From positions 1 through 64,000 of the forward strand of contig NZ_FUWJ01000016.1 of the NCBI RefSeq assembly GCF_900167455.1: a stretch of 64,000 nucleotides of DNA, in the 5' to 3' direction. Of this stretch, positions 46,038-54,857 are shown in pieces. Made by a program: the position numbers and the translations under genes. The notes beneath the pieces are model-generated. The model saw only the letters and a program-made list of their open reading frames with translations, was not told where the DNA came from and made no database searches. Source of the stretch: Enhydrobacter aerosaccus. Its GTDB lineage: Bacteria; Pseudomonadota; Alphaproteobacteria; Reyranellales; Reyranellaceae. Within the stretch, counting starts at the first letter, position 1. Every line of letters starts with the position of its first letter.

Positions 46038-46481
46038 TCATGAGTCTCCCAGACGCCGGAGCACCGAGACGGCGGCGGCCAGCGTCCGTTGCGCCTCGGG
46101 GTCGAGCTTGCCGAGCGCGGCGGCCAGCCATTCCCGCTTGAGCAGGCGATGCTTGCGCCGAACCGCGACGCCCTTCTCGGTCAGGGCGAACAGCACCTGC
46201 CGCCCGTCGGTGGGGTGCGGGCGGCGTTCGATCAGGCCGTCCTGCTCCAGTGCCGCCAGCGTCACGCCCATCGATTGCGGCTTGACCGCTTCGGCGCGGG
46301 CGAGATCGGCGGTGGTGGTGGGACCATTCTTGTCGAGCCGCGCCAGCGCCGCGCTCTGCGACCATGTCAGCTCGCTCGGATTCGATTCCGCGCGCAGCCG
46401 CCGCAGCAACTGCCCGGTCGCCTGCAGCAACTCCTCGACGATCGCCTCGGCAGACGCGGGACGGTCCTGATGTCTGGCCAT
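46038..46481 (-). CDS. MarR-family transcriptional regulator
   Basis: The product is 147 residues. The winged helix reads LDKNGPTTTADLARAEAVKP, QSMGVTLAALEQDGLIERRP, and the wing HPTDGRQVLFALTEKG. It is the first gene of the marR-isochorismatase-MFS operon. A 12-bp palindrome (46508-46519) sits 27 bp upstream of its start. It probably represses the operon until a phenolic or other drug-like ligand binds. Confidence 0.92.
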   Translation of the reverse strand: MARHQDRPASAEAIVEELLQATGQLLRRLRAESNPSELTWSQSAALARLDKNGPTTTADLARAEAVKPQSMGVTLAALEQDGLIERRPHPTDGRQVLFALTEKGVAVRRKHRLLKREWLAAALGKLDPEAQRTLAAAVSVLRRLGDS

Positions 46482-46507
46482 GGGAGGGATTTAGAGATTG
46501 GAAGGTA

Positions 46508-46519
46508 AACTTGCAAGTT
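46508..46519. promoter_or_regulatory. Candidate MarR operator
   Basis: AACTTGCAAGTT is a perfect 12-bp palindrome in an AT-richer stretch, 27-38 bp before the marR start codon, the normal location for an autoregulatory MarR site. Confidence 0.55.
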
Positions 46520-46540
46520 GATCTTCTAATAAAGCATTCT

Positions 46541-46930
46541 CCGTCATCCCGAGCGCAGTCGCCTCCGTCATCCCGAGCGCAGTCGAGGGATCTGTTTTGC
46601 GCCCCGCCTCTCGTCGAGGCCCTCGCGAAAAGAGATCCCTCGGCTACGCCGCCCTTCGGCCGGCTTCGCTCGGGATGACGGATGAAGAGGTCCTCCGCGA
46701 TTGCCCTACCGCCGCGAGCGAATGAAAAGTCCTCCGTCGTCCCGAGCGCAGTCGAGGGATCCGTCTTCGGCCACGGCTCTCAACGAGGCCCGCGAAAAGG
46801 GGTCCCTCGGCTACGCCGCTTTGGCGGCTCCGCTCGGGATGACGGATAAATAAGGGTGTCCTGTGCGATGCCCTACCGCCGCGAGCGAACCAAAAGTCCT
46901 CCGTCATCCCGAGCGCAGGCGAGGGATTCG
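46541..46930. repeat. Tandem array of long inverted repeats, about 168-bp period
   Basis: CCGTC(A/G)TCCCGAGCGCAG begins at 46541, 46565, 46734 and 46901. From 46565 each unit runs as left arm (TCATCCCGAGCGCAGTCGAG), loop, and right arm (CCCTCGGCTACGCCGC to GCTCGGGATGACGG), so each forms a long hairpin. Spacers between units are also repeated (GCCCTACCGCCGCGAGCGAA). Two full units and a partial third are present. The family matches the single copy at 22514-22587. The rest of the gap to 47120 holds no gene I can support. Confidence 0.85.
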
Positions 46931-47120
46931 TTTTGGGCCGCGCCTCTCCAGGGCCGCCAAACGTGAGTGACGAACGCACCCAAAAGCGGTGTCGGCGCCG
47001 ATGGGCAGTGAAGGCAAGCCGCGACGAGAGCGTGATCGTCGAAACGGGTTTCGACAGCACGAGACGAACGATTGAGAATGTGCGATTTCCTTCTGGACGC
47101 AAACGGCCTGTCGGCGTCAG

Positions 47121-47879
47121 ATGAAACAATCGAGTGATCGCTGGATCTTCATGTTCGCCACTCTTGCAAAACGGCTTCTTGCGGTCACACCTTATCGAAT
47201 CGCCAGAGGGCGCCCGAACCGCTTCCAGGCCATCGAGTCCTGTCTCGAGCATCTTCGTGATCTGGGCTTCGCGCCGCGGCTGATCGTCGATGCCGGCGCG
47301 CATGTCGGCGCTTTTTCGCTGGAGGCCAACCGCATCTTCCCGCAGGCGCGGATCCACATGATCGAGCCGCAACCCGCCTGCCATGGTGCGCTGAAGACAC
47401 TGAGCGAGGAGCGGGGCTTTGTGTTCCATCCCGTTGCCTTGTCCAACTCGCCGGGAACGGTGCGCATGATCTGCGGGACGAAGCTCGATACCGGCGCGCA
47501 TATCGCCTGGGAACAGAACCGCGATCTCGCCAATACCGACGTCGAGGCGGCGACGCTCGATGGGCTCTTTGCTGCCGACATGACCGCCGCCGACAGGACC
47601 CTGCTCAAGCTCGACCTGCAGGGGCACGAGCTGCTCGCCCTTCAGGGCGCGTCCACCGTCCTGCCGCTGGTCGAAGTGGCGCTTGTCGAGGTCTCGTTCT
47701 TCCAGCAGATCGGCGAGCCGTCCATCGCCGACGTGGTCGGCTTCTTCGATGCCAATGGCTTCGATCTGTTCGATGTCGCCGCGCTGGCCGGCCGCTTCCG
47801 CGACGATCGCCTGCGCCAGGGCGACCTGATCTTCGTGCGCCACGGCTCGCCGCTTCTGGCCGACCGTCGCTGGGAATAG
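47121..47879 (+). CDS. FkbM-family methyltransferase
   Basis: The product is 252 residues. SAM-binding motif I is LIVDAGAHVGAFSLEANRIF, the acidic residue after strand 2 is in HMIEPQPACH, and the FkbM-type block is LLKLDLQGHELLALQGAS. These enzymes O-methylate sugars or polyketides and are common in surface-glycan clusters. An alternative start is ATG 47151. It is followed by a membrane glycosyltransferase-like gene on the same strand. Confidence 0.88.
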   Translation: MKQSSDRWIFMFATLAKRLLAVTPYRIARGRPNRFQAIESCLEHLRDLGFAPRLIVDAGAHVGAFSLEANRIFPQARIHMIEPQPACHGALKTLSEERGFVFHPVALSNSPGTVRMICGTKLDTGAHIAWEQNRDLANTDVEAATLDGLFAADMTAADRTLLKLDLQGHELLALQGASTVLPLVEVALVEVSFFQQIGEPSIADVVGFFDANGFDLFDVAALAGRFRDDRLRQGDLIFVRHGSPLLADRRWE

Positions 47880-47949
47880 GGCGGCCGCCCGTCGACGTGC
47901 CGAGACGACGGCGGTGCTTGCGCCTGTTGGTTGAGCCCCTCTAGCGCGA

Positions 47950-49629
47950 GTGTTATGGACATTGAGTGGCGCTTCGGCTGCCGTCGTCGCAAGGCCGGCG
48001 GCGAAGCGGGGCGGGCGGGGGACGACGGTGCAACTCCAGGGCGCAAGGGGACTCGGCCAGGGCCGCACCGTGCTTATGTGTGTCGTGCTTACGGTAATCG
48101 TCGTGCTGGTCTATACGCTCGTCGCGCTTGCCGTTCGCCCGGGGCTGTACTCCGATAGCGGTTGGGGGCTTCTGGGGTGGGAGGCCGGACGCGGGTTGCC
48201 GTTCAACTACGCCGCTTACGTCGATCCGGACGACATTTCCGCGGACCGCATCGGTTTCCCGACATGGTGGTCGCCGGGGCAGTACTTTTTCCCGGGTATC
48301 CTGGAACGGGCCGGCCTCGATCTGGGGCTGGCCCTGACGATCGTCACCTGCATCTTCAGCGCCGCGGGTCTCGCCGGCTGGTTCGTGCTCTACAGATCCT
48401 TCGGCTTTCCGGCGGCGACGAGTGCCATCACGGTCGCGCTCGTCTCCCTGACGCGGCATTTCACCCTGCCTTTCGGCATCTACAATGGCGGCGAGGTGTT
48501 GCTGGTCGGCGTCGCGCCTTGGTTCCTGGTCCTGGTCTGGCGGCTGCGGCAGTTCGGATGGTGGACGATAGGCCCCCTCCTGGTCGGCGCGGCGGCGATG
48601 GTGTTCGCCAAGTTGTCGGGCCTGGTGATTTCCGGGGCCGCCATCGGGGCGGCCGTGCTGTCGCCCGCCGGCCCCTGGTTCTCGCGCGACAGACTCGGCC
48701 GGGCGCTCGTTGCCTTCGTGACCTTGGCCCTGATGGGGACGCTCTTCTATTTCCTGTGGTTCTCGCGCGGCGAGACACCGGTGTCGCCCAGGAGCCAGGT
48801 GGCGTGGTCTGCCGTCGCCAGCTACGTGACCTATGCCGTTTCCGCCACCGCGAGCGCGGCTCTGTCTCTGGGAGATCTGGCGGCCTATGTCTTTCTGAAT
48901 CCGGCGCACCCAGTCCTCGCTTCGGGATTGACGATCTACTGGCTTCTGCTGCCGCTGGCGCTCGCGACCTTTGCGTTCGTGGGATGGCGGCTGCATCGGG
49001 AATACGCCGACTATCTCCGCTTCGTGCTGTTCCTGGGGCTCGGGGTCGGCCTAGTCCTGACGGCGATCTCCACGCGCGGTGCAGACATCGGCAGCGACGA
49101 GCGGCATCTCAGGATCGTCTCTCTCCTGCTGCTCGCGGGGATCGTCCACGCCGTCGTGACGGCGCGCAGTCTGTGGCCGCGCGGGCTGTTCGTCGCGGTC
49201 GTGGCGATTTCCAGCGCCTATGGCCTGGCCTCGGCGGCGACGCATGCCGCCGCCGATCGCGCCCATCCGCTGGGCGTGCGCGGCTTTCGGCACCTGATCG
49301 CCGACGCGGCGACGCTGGACTATATCCACTCGATCGACGTTCCCGCACCGGACCGCCGCTCGACGTTGATCTACACGACATCGCCGGAGATCGCGCTCGA
49401 GGTGAGGAATGTGCGGGTGATGTCCAATCACGCCGACTTCGAGACACCGGAAGAGCTGGAACGCGCGCGCTTCCACGGCCGCGTGCCGCATCTCTACGTC
49501 ATCGTGCAGAAGCGCCTGGTCGAGAACGGCAAGGCGGAAAAGATGCTGCGCTCGTTCGTCGACTATCCCTCTGACAAGTGGCGGGCGACGCCGGTCGGCG
49601 ATTTCGTCAGCTTTGCCGCGACCCCATGA
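47950..49629 (+). CDS. GT-C-like polytopic membrane protein (probable glycosyltransferase)
   Basis: The product is up to 559 residues with about eleven membrane segments. After the first one, the periplasmic loop YSDSGWGLLGWEAGRGLPFN carries acidic residues, as in GT-C enzymes that use polyprenyl-phosphate sugars. The C-terminal soluble part follows the last helix (about residue 425 on). The GTG start at 47950 gives a long basic N-terminus; starts further in, such as ATG 48076, are possible. No family-specific motif was recognised. Its neighbours UbiA, HAD and GtrA support a role in transferring a lipid-linked sugar. Confidence 0.65.
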   Translation: MLWTLSGASAAVVARPAAKRGGRGTTVQLQGARGLGQGRTVLMCVVLTVIVVLVYTLVALAVRPGLYSDSGWGLLGWEAGRGLPFNYAAYVDPDDISADRIGFPTWWSPGQYFFPGILERAGLDLGLALTIVTCIFSAAGLAGWFVLYRSFGFPAATSAITVALVSLTRHFTLPFGIYNGGEVLLVGVAPWFLVLVWRLRQFGWWTIGPLLVGAAAMVFAKLSGLVISGAAIGAAVLSPAGPWFSRDRLGRALVAFVTLALMGTLFYFLWFSRGETPVSPRSQVAWSAVASYVTYAVSATASAALSLGDLAAYVFLNPAHPVLASGLTIYWLLLPLALATFAFVGWRLHREYADYLRFVLFLGLGVGLVLTAISTRGADIGSDERHLRIVSLLLLAGIVHAVVTARSLWPRGLFVAVVAISSAYGLASAATHAAADRAHPLGVRGFRHLIADAATLDYIHSIDVPAPDRRSTLIYTTSPEIALEVRNVRVMSNHADFETPEELERARFHGRVPHLYVIVQKRLVENGKAEKMLRSFVDYPSDKWRATPVGDFVSFAATP

Positions 49630-49657
49630 CTGGCGATCCTTTGCAGGCGGTTCGACG

Positions 49658-50647
49658 ATGACGGAAAGTTCCAGCTTTCGAGAAGATGCAACGTCACCGA
49701 CACGCGGGACGCTGATCGATTACCTTAGGATCGCGCGCTTCGACCACTGCACGAAGCATGTTCTGATCGTTCCCGGTGTCGCGCTCGCCTATGTCCTGCG
49801 CGGGGTTCACGTCGAGTCGTTGGCATTGTCCGTCGTCGCGGGCCTTGCCGCGGCCGTGTTCGTCGCCTCGGGCAACTACGTCATCAACGAGTGGCTCGAC
49901 CGGCATTACGATCGCTTCCACCCGACCAAGTCCCAACGTCCGGCCGTCCGCAAATCCCTGCGACGCGGCTATGTCGTAGCCGAATGGCTGATCCTGCTGG
50001 CGGCGGGATTTGCCTGCGCCCTGGCGGCGAGTTCGACGATGTTCGCCGTTGCCGTGCTCTTCGCGATCCAGGGGGTCGTCTACAATATCCGGCCGTTCCG
50101 GACCAAGGACCTGCCGTACCTCGACGTCATATCGGAGTCGGTCAACAATCCGCTGCGGTTGATGATCGGTTGGGCCATGGTCGATCCCACGACGCTGCCG
50201 CCGGGGTCGATCCTGCTGGCCTATTGGACCGGCGGCGCCTTTCTGATGGCGGCGAAGCGGCTGTCGGAGTACCGCGAGATCGTGGCAGCGCACGGCAAGG
50301 ACCTGCTGGCGAGCTACCGCAGGAGCTTCGCCGGCTATTCCGAGCCGTCGCTTGCGGCGGCGTGCCTGGCCTATGCCCTGCTGTCCGTCTTCTTTCTCGC
50401 CGTGTTCCTGGTGAAGTACCGCATCGAGTATCTGCTGGTGGCGCCGCTGGTCGTCGCCCTGTTCTCCTACTATCTCGCCCTGTCCATGCAGCCGGGGTCG
50501 TCGGCGCAGAGGCCCGAGAGGCTGATCCGGGAGCGCGGTCTGATCTTCCTGGTCGTGCTGCTGGCGGGCGCCTTCCTGCTCCTGACGGTGGTGAACGTTC
50601 CGGTGCTCGACGGGCTGGTGGGGCAGCGATACATAACCATTCCATGA
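49658..50647 (+). CDS. UbiA-superfamily prenyltransferase, DPPR-synthase-like
   Basis: The product is 329 residues with about eight membrane segments. The first Asp-rich motif is NYVINEWLDRHYDRFHPTKS, then a second active-site loop YLDVISESVNNPLRLMIGW. The pattern HPTKSQRPA is typical of the group that includes decaprenyl-phosphate phosphoribosyltransferase (DPPR synthase). It would join a polyprenyl phosphate to PRPP. The downstream HAD gene overlaps its stop codon (ATGA), and UbiA-HAD partners or fusions of this kind are known in pentose-lipid synthesis. Confidence 0.82.
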   Translation: MTESSSFREDATSPTRGTLIDYLRIARFDHCTKHVLIVPGVALAYVLRGVHVESLALSVVAGLAAAVFVASGNYVINEWLDRHYDRFHPTKSQRPAVRKSLRRGYVVAEWLILLAAGFACALAASSTMFAVAVLFAIQGVVYNIRPFRTKDLPYLDVISESVNNPLRLMIGWAMVDPTTLPPGSILLAYWTGGAFLMAAKRLSEYREIVAAHGKDLLASYRRSFAGYSEPSLAAACLAYALLSVFFLAVFLVKYRIEYLLVAPLVVALFSYYLALSMQPGSSAQRPERLIRERGLIFLVVLLAGAFLLLTVVNVPVLDGLVGQRYITIP

Positions 50648-51366
50648 GCGGGAGCGGGCGAGCGGTCAAAACGGCACCGGCTCGGGAAATCGATTGGGCG
50701 GCCGTGCGGCTCGTCGTGTTCGATGTCGACGGGACGCTTTACCGGCAGTGGCTGCTCCGCCTCCTGATGGCGATCGAGTTGCTGGCGCATGTCTTGCGCT
50801 GCCGGGACGGACGCACGCTGCGCGTGCTGAGATGCTACCGGTCCATCCGCGAACGCATGGCCGAGGAAGAACGCGTCGATTTCAGTCCGGCGCTGGTCGC
50901 CGAAACGGCCTCCGCCTGCGCTGTGCCGGAAGCCGAGGTTCGAGCCATTGTCGCCGAATGGATCGAGCGGCGGCCGCTGCGTTACCTCGCGACCTGCCGC
51001 TATCCGGGCATCGGCGCGCTGTTCGAGGCGTTGCGGCGCAACGGCACGTCGATCGGCGTTCTGTCCGACTATCGGGCAGCCGCCAAGCTTCGCGCTCTGG
51101 GCCTGACAGCCGACCACGTGGTGTGTGCCGAGGATGACGGGGTCGGCGTGCTGAAGCCTCACCCCAAGGGATTGCTCATGCTGATGGAGGCCGCCGGCGC
51201 GACCCCGGATGCGACGGTGGTCATTGGCGATCGGCCGCAGCGGGACGGGCTGGCGGCCCGCCGCGCCGGAGCGCGCGCGCTGATCCGTTCGGCGCGACCG
51301 ATCGACGGATGGCAGACCTTCGCCCGCTTCGAGGGGGCGCCGTTCCTGCCGCTCCTGGTCGGCTGA
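50644..51366 (+). CDS. HAD-superfamily phosphatase
   Basis: The product is 240 residues. HAD motif I is VVFDVDGTLYRQ (Asp nucleophile and acid/base), motif II is VLSDYRA, motif III Lys is in LKPHPKGL, motif IV is VIGDRPQRDGLAA. The alpha-helical cap lies between motifs I and II. In a DPPR-type pathway such an enzyme removes the 5-phosphate of polyprenyl-phospho-ribose-5-phosphate. It is coupled to the UbiA gene by a 4-bp overlap. Confidence 0.87.
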   Translation: MSGSGRAVKTAPAREIDWAAVRLVVFDVDGTLYRQWLLRLLMAIELLAHVLRCRDGRTLRVLRCYRSIRERMAEEERVDFSPALVAETASACAVPEAEVRAIVAEWIERRPLRYLATCRYPGIGALFEALRRNGTSIGVLSDYRAAAKLRALGLTADHVVCAEDDGVGVLKPHPKGLLMLMEAAGATPDATVVIGDRPQRDGLAARRAGARALIRSARPIDGWQTFARFEGAPFLPLLVG

Positions 51367-51371
51367 CGACG

Positions 51372-51755
51372 ATGCTGCAGTTGGTCGGGAAGCTGCTGCG
51401 CTATGGAATGACGGGAGGGATTGCCGCGATCGTCGATGCCGGCGGGTTCGCCCTTCTCGTCGGAGCAGGCATCGGTGTTGCCGCGGCCGGGATCTCGAGT
51501 TTCTGCATCGCCGCGCTGGTCAATTACGGGCTGACCAGTCGCTTCGTCTTTCGCCAGAGGAAGACCGTGGCCGGCTTCGCCCTGTTCTTCGTCTTTGCTC
51601 TCGTGGGCGTGACGGTGAATGTCGGCACCATGCTGGGGACGATCCATTGGCTCGGCGTGCCACCGCTCGTCGGCAAGGTCGCGGGGATCGCCACCGCCTT
51701 CCTGATCAACTTCGCCCTGAACGCGACCATCGTCTTCCGCGTGCGGCCTCGCTGA
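51372..51755 (+). CDS. GtrA-family membrane protein
   Basis: The product is 127 residues with four membrane helices. LLRYGMTGGIAAIVDAGGFA and VNYGLTSRFVFRQRKTVAGF are conserved GtrA features. GtrA proteins take part in moving polyprenyl-phosphate sugars across the inner membrane. It begins five bases after the HAD stop and is the last gene of the cluster. Confidence 0.9.
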   Translation: MLQLVGKLLRYGMTGGIAAIVDAGGFALLVGAGIGVAAAGISSFCIAALVNYGLTSRFVFRQRKTVAGFALFFVFALVGVTVNVGTMLGTIHWLGVPPLVGKVAGIATAFLINFALNATIVFRVRPR

Positions 51756-51776
51756 GGGCCACTCTTTCAGGCTCGA

Positions 51777-52892
51777 TCAGCTCACCGAGACGCCGACGAC
51801 GGCGCCGACGCCGTAGGTGATGCCGGCGGCGGCGAGGCCGATGGCGAGCTGGCGCACGGCCGAGAACAGGGCCGAGCGGCCGGTGAACAGGCTGGTGCCG
51901 ATGCCGATCGCCATCAGGGCGAGGCCGCTGGCGGCGAGGCTGGCGATCAGGGCGGTCGTGCCGGCGAGGAAGAAGAACGGCGCCACCGGGAAGATCGCGC
52001 CGGTCGCGAACAGGACGAAGGACCAGATGGCGGCCTGCCAGGCCGAGCCGCCCAGCTCGTCCGGATCGATGCCCAGCTCCTCGCGCGCCAGCGTGTCGAG
52101 GGCGGTGTCCTTGTCGCTCAGCAATCGGTCGGCGAGGGCGCGAGCCTGCGGCTCCTCGATGCCCTTGGCGCGATAGATCAGCACCAGCTCTTCCTTCTCC
52201 TCGTCCGGCACCTCGCGCAGTTCGTCGGCCTCGGTGGCGATCTGCTTCTGGTTGAGCTCGCGCGAGCTGGTCACCGACAGCCATTCGCCCATCGCCATCG
52301 AGCAGGCGCCGGCGACCAGCCCGGCAAGACCGGTGAGGAGCAGGGTGCGCTCGCCGCCGGCCGCGCCCGCCACGCCCATGACCAGCGAGAGATTGGAGAC
52401 GAGGCCGTCGTTGGCGCCCAGCACCGCAGCGCGCAGCGTGTTGCCGCCGCCGCGATGTCGGCCCTCGAGCATGGCGAGCGTCGGTCCGGCGACGCCGCCG
52501 TCCTGGCCGGCGATGGCGCGCATGATGCGCGCGTGCGAGCGCTCGTCGCCGGACAGGCCGGCCTTGCGCGCGTCGGCCTGGTCGTCATAGGCGCTGCTGT
52601 CGCGCGTCTCGGCGGCGGCGAGCGTCGGGACCACGAAGGCGGGACCGAAGCGGCGCGCCAGCCACGCCAGGGCGCGGGCGCGGAACGAGGGACGCGGCAG
52701 CGAGCCGCCGCCCTTGGCGCCCAGCCGGCTGCGCCAGAACTCGCCGTGCGCTTCCTCGACCGAGGCCAGGCGACGGAACACTTCGGCCAGCTTGGGATCG
52801 GATTCGCTGTCCGCCAGCGAACGGTAGATGGCGGCGCCATCGACCTCGCCCTGGAGATTGGCGCGGTAGCGTGCGGCATCGGGAGTGGTCAT
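51777..52892 (-). CDS. mbfA: MbfA-type protein: ferritin-like domain fused to a VIT1/CCC1 transporter
   Basis: The product is 371 residues. Residues 1-about 140 form a ferritin-like helical domain with Glu/His ligands (GEVDGAAIYRSLADSES; SVEEAHGEFW; GDERSHARIM). Residues about 150-371 form the VIT1 membrane part (LRAAVLGANDGLVSNLSLVM; GACSMAMGEWLSVTSSREL; cytosolic acidic loop PDEEKEELVLIYRAKGIEEP). In alphaproteobacteria MbfA exports iron and protects against peroxide, usually under Irr control; no clear ICE box was seen. It is convergent with gtrA. Confidence 0.9.
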   Translation of the reverse strand: MTTPDAARYRANLQGEVDGAAIYRSLADSESDPKLAEVFRRLASVEEAHGEFWRSRLGAKGGGSLPRPSFRARALAWLARRFGPAFVVPTLAAAETRDSSAYDDQADARKAGLSGDERSHARIMRAIAGQDGGVAGPTLAMLEGRHRGGGNTLRAAVLGANDGLVSNLSLVMGVAGAAGGERTLLLTGLAGLVAGACSMAMGEWLSVTSSRELNQKQIATEADELREVPDEEKEELVLIYRAKGIEEPQARALADRLLSDKDTALDTLAREELGIDPDELGGSAWQAAIWSFVLFATGAIFPVAPFFFLAGTTALIASLAASGLALMAIGIGTSLFTGRSALFSAVRQLAIGLAAAGITYGVGAVVGVSVS

Positions 52893-52902
52893 GGCGGCAC
52901 CG

Positions 52903-53301
52903 TCATCGACGCGCGCTGAGGGCGGCGAGCGCGAGGGCGAGCCAGCCGAGGATGAAGGCGGTGCCGCCGAAGGGAGCCACCGCCCCGAACCAGCGCGGCC
53001 CGCCGAAGGCGAGCGCATACAACGAGCCAGGAAAGAGGACGCTGCCGATCAGGAAAAGCCATTGCGCGGCGCCGGTGAGCTTGCCGCCGATCCGTCCCTG
53101 GGCCGACAGCAGCACCACGGCCAGCATGGCAAGCGCATGCACGATCTCGTAGTGGCTTCCGGTCTGAAGCCAGTCGCGCGCGCGGGCGCCCGCTACCGTC
53201 GCCGGATCGAACCCGTGCGCGCCGAAGGCACCCGCGGCGACGGCGATCGCCCCGCTCGCGGCCGCGATTGCGATCCACAGTTTTCCGTTCGAGTCGTTCA
53301 T
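52903..53301 (-). CDS. DUF423 (YgdD-like) small membrane protein
   Basis: The product is 132 residues with four membrane segments. LWIAIAAASGAIAVAAGAFG then AHGF, and WLQTGSHYEIVHALAMLAVV are the conserved DUF423 blocks, as is GTAFILGWLALALAAL near the end. The function is unknown. It precedes mbfA on the same strand with a 10-bp gap, so they are probably cotranscribed. Confidence 0.9.
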   Translation of the reverse strand: MNDSNGKLWIAIAAASGAIAVAAGAFGAHGFDPATVAGARARDWLQTGSHYEIVHALAMLAVVLLSAQGRIGGKLTGAAQWLFLIGSVLFPGSLYALAFGGPRWFGAVAPFGGTAFILGWLALALAALSARR

Positions 53302-53425
53302 CGACAGACCGTCCTTGCCTCAGGCGAATCGATCGCAGGGGGAGAATTTCCGTGCCGATAGATCGGCCTCGACCCATCGATGTCAACCTGCCTCGTCGCC
53401 ACGGCTGCCGGTCGTTGCCGGGCGG

Positions 53426-53773
53426 TCAGAACTTGCGGGTCTCGAACTCGTGTCGCAGGCGACGGCAATGCGCTTCGAGCAGGACCTGCGTTGCCTGCAG
53501 CGTTTCGAGCATGGCCTTTGCCGCGCCCAGCATGCGGTCGTCGTCGGCGATCATGCGGGCGACGAGCTGGCGTTGCCGCTCGACGCGGACCAGGCCAGCC
53601 GCCACCCGCCGCTCGCCATTGTCGAGATGTTCGCGGCTGCGCGCCATTTGCGATTCTTCGTCGACCAGGAGCCGCACGAGCGTCGCGCGCTTGTCGGCGT
53701 CCAGCTCGGTATAGAGCCTGTCGAGATACATCTCGACATTGCGTTCCCGAATGAAAACGTCCATCGACCCCAT
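53426..53773 (-). CDS. Small helical hypothetical protein
   Basis: The product is 115 residues, almost entirely charged helix (NVEMYLDRLYTELDADKRAT; RVAAGLVRVERQRQLVARMI), with heptad-like spacing that suggests a coiled coil. No signal or membrane segment is present. I choose ATG 53773 with GGAG upstream; an in-frame start at 53842 is less likely. No family is recognised. Confidence 0.62.
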   Translation of the reverse strand: MGSMDVFIRERNVEMYLDRLYTELDADKRATLVRLLVDEESQMARSREHLDNGERRVAAGLVRVERQRQLVARMIADDDRMLGAAKAMLETLQATQVLLEAHCRRLRHEFETRKF

Positions 53774-53870
53774 GGGCAGCTCCGGGCCGTGCCTCGAGTC
53801 GCTACCTAGCAAAGCACGGTTCGCGACCGGCGGCACCTTCAATTTGGCGCCGCGCCGCCACCGGGTCCGG

Positions 53871-54857
53871 CTAGGAGCCGCCGTCGGCCTTGATCCCCAG
53901 TTGCTGGATCAGGGCGCCGAGCCGCTCGTGCTCGCGCTGCATCGCCTGGCCCAACTGCTCGGGCGTCATCGGCAAGGGCTGGATATAGGCGGCGGCCAGG
54001 CGCCTGGCGGTGTCCGGATCGGCCAGCGCCGCTGCCATGGCTGCGTTCAGGCGATCGACGATGGGGCGCGGCATCCCCTTCTGGCCGAAGAGCGGCAGGG
54101 AGGAGCGGATCTCCGCGTCGCCCACGCCCTGCTCGGCCATTGTGGCAACGTCGGGCAGCTCGGGCAGTCGCTTGGGGCCGACCAGCGCGATCGCCCTCAG
54201 GCGTCCGGCTTTCACGTGCTGCATGACGAGCGACGTGCTCACCATGCCGAGATCGAGCCGGCCGGCCAGCAGGTCCTGCACCCCCGGCGGCAGCCCCTTG
54301 TAGTAGATGGAGGTGACGTCGATGCCGAACTTGATCTTGAGCAGCTCGGGCACGAGATGCGCGCCCGTGCCGTTGCCGGAGTTCAGATAGTTGAGCTTGC
54401 CCGGATTGGCCTTGGCATAGGCCGCGAACTCGGCGATCGAGTGGGCGGGCGAGTCGGGCGGCACGCACAGCAGCGCGGTGCTGATGCCGATCATGGCGAT
54501 CGGCTGGAAGTCGGCCATCACGTCAAACGGCGCCTTCATGAGGAAGGGCAGGGCAACGTGGCCCGAGACCGTGAGATAGAGCGTGTAGCCGTCAGCCGGC
54601 GCGCCCAGGAACATCTGGGCGGCCATGATGCCGTTGGCGCCCGGATGCGGGTCGATCAGCCACGGCTGGCCGAGTTCCTGCTGCATGGCATCGCCGACAG
54701 CACGGCCGGCGATATCGATCAGGCCGCCCACTGGTCCGGGCAGGATCACCCGGACGGGCTTGCTGGGATAGCTTTCCGCGCGCGCGGCGAAGGGCAGGGC
54801 GAGCGCGGCGCCGATGAAGCTCCGTCGCTTCATCGACCGCCGGTTTCGCTGGCTCAT
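53871..54857 (-). CDS. Bug-family tripartite tricarboxylate transporter receptor
   Basis: The product is 328 residues with a short basic signal peptide (KRRSFIGAALALPFAARAES). The Bug fold shows SYPSKPVRVILPGPVGGLID and GANGIMAAQMFLGAPADGYT, plus IYYKGLPPGVQDLLAGRLDL. Bug proteins bind carboxylates in the periplasm, for TctAB-like permeases or signalling; no tctAB is nearby. The ATG 54857 overlaps the stop of the dioxygenase gene (ATGA), so the pair is coupled. Confidence 0.9.
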   Translation of the reverse strand: MSQRNRRSMKRRSFIGAALALPFAARAESYPSKPVRVILPGPVGGLIDIAGRAVGDAMQQELGQPWLIDPHPGANGIMAAQMFLGAPADGYTLYLTVSGHVALPFLMKAPFDVMADFQPIAMIGISTALLCVPPDSPAHSIAEFAAYAKANPGKLNYLNSGNGTGAHLVPELLKIKFGIDVTSIYYKGLPPGVQDLLAGRLDLGMVSTSLVMQHVKAGRLRAIALVGPKRLPELPDVATMAEQGVGDAEIRSSLPLFGQKGMPRPIVDRLNAAMAAALADPDTARRLAAAYIQPLPMTPEQLGQAMQREHERLGALIQQLGIKADGGS

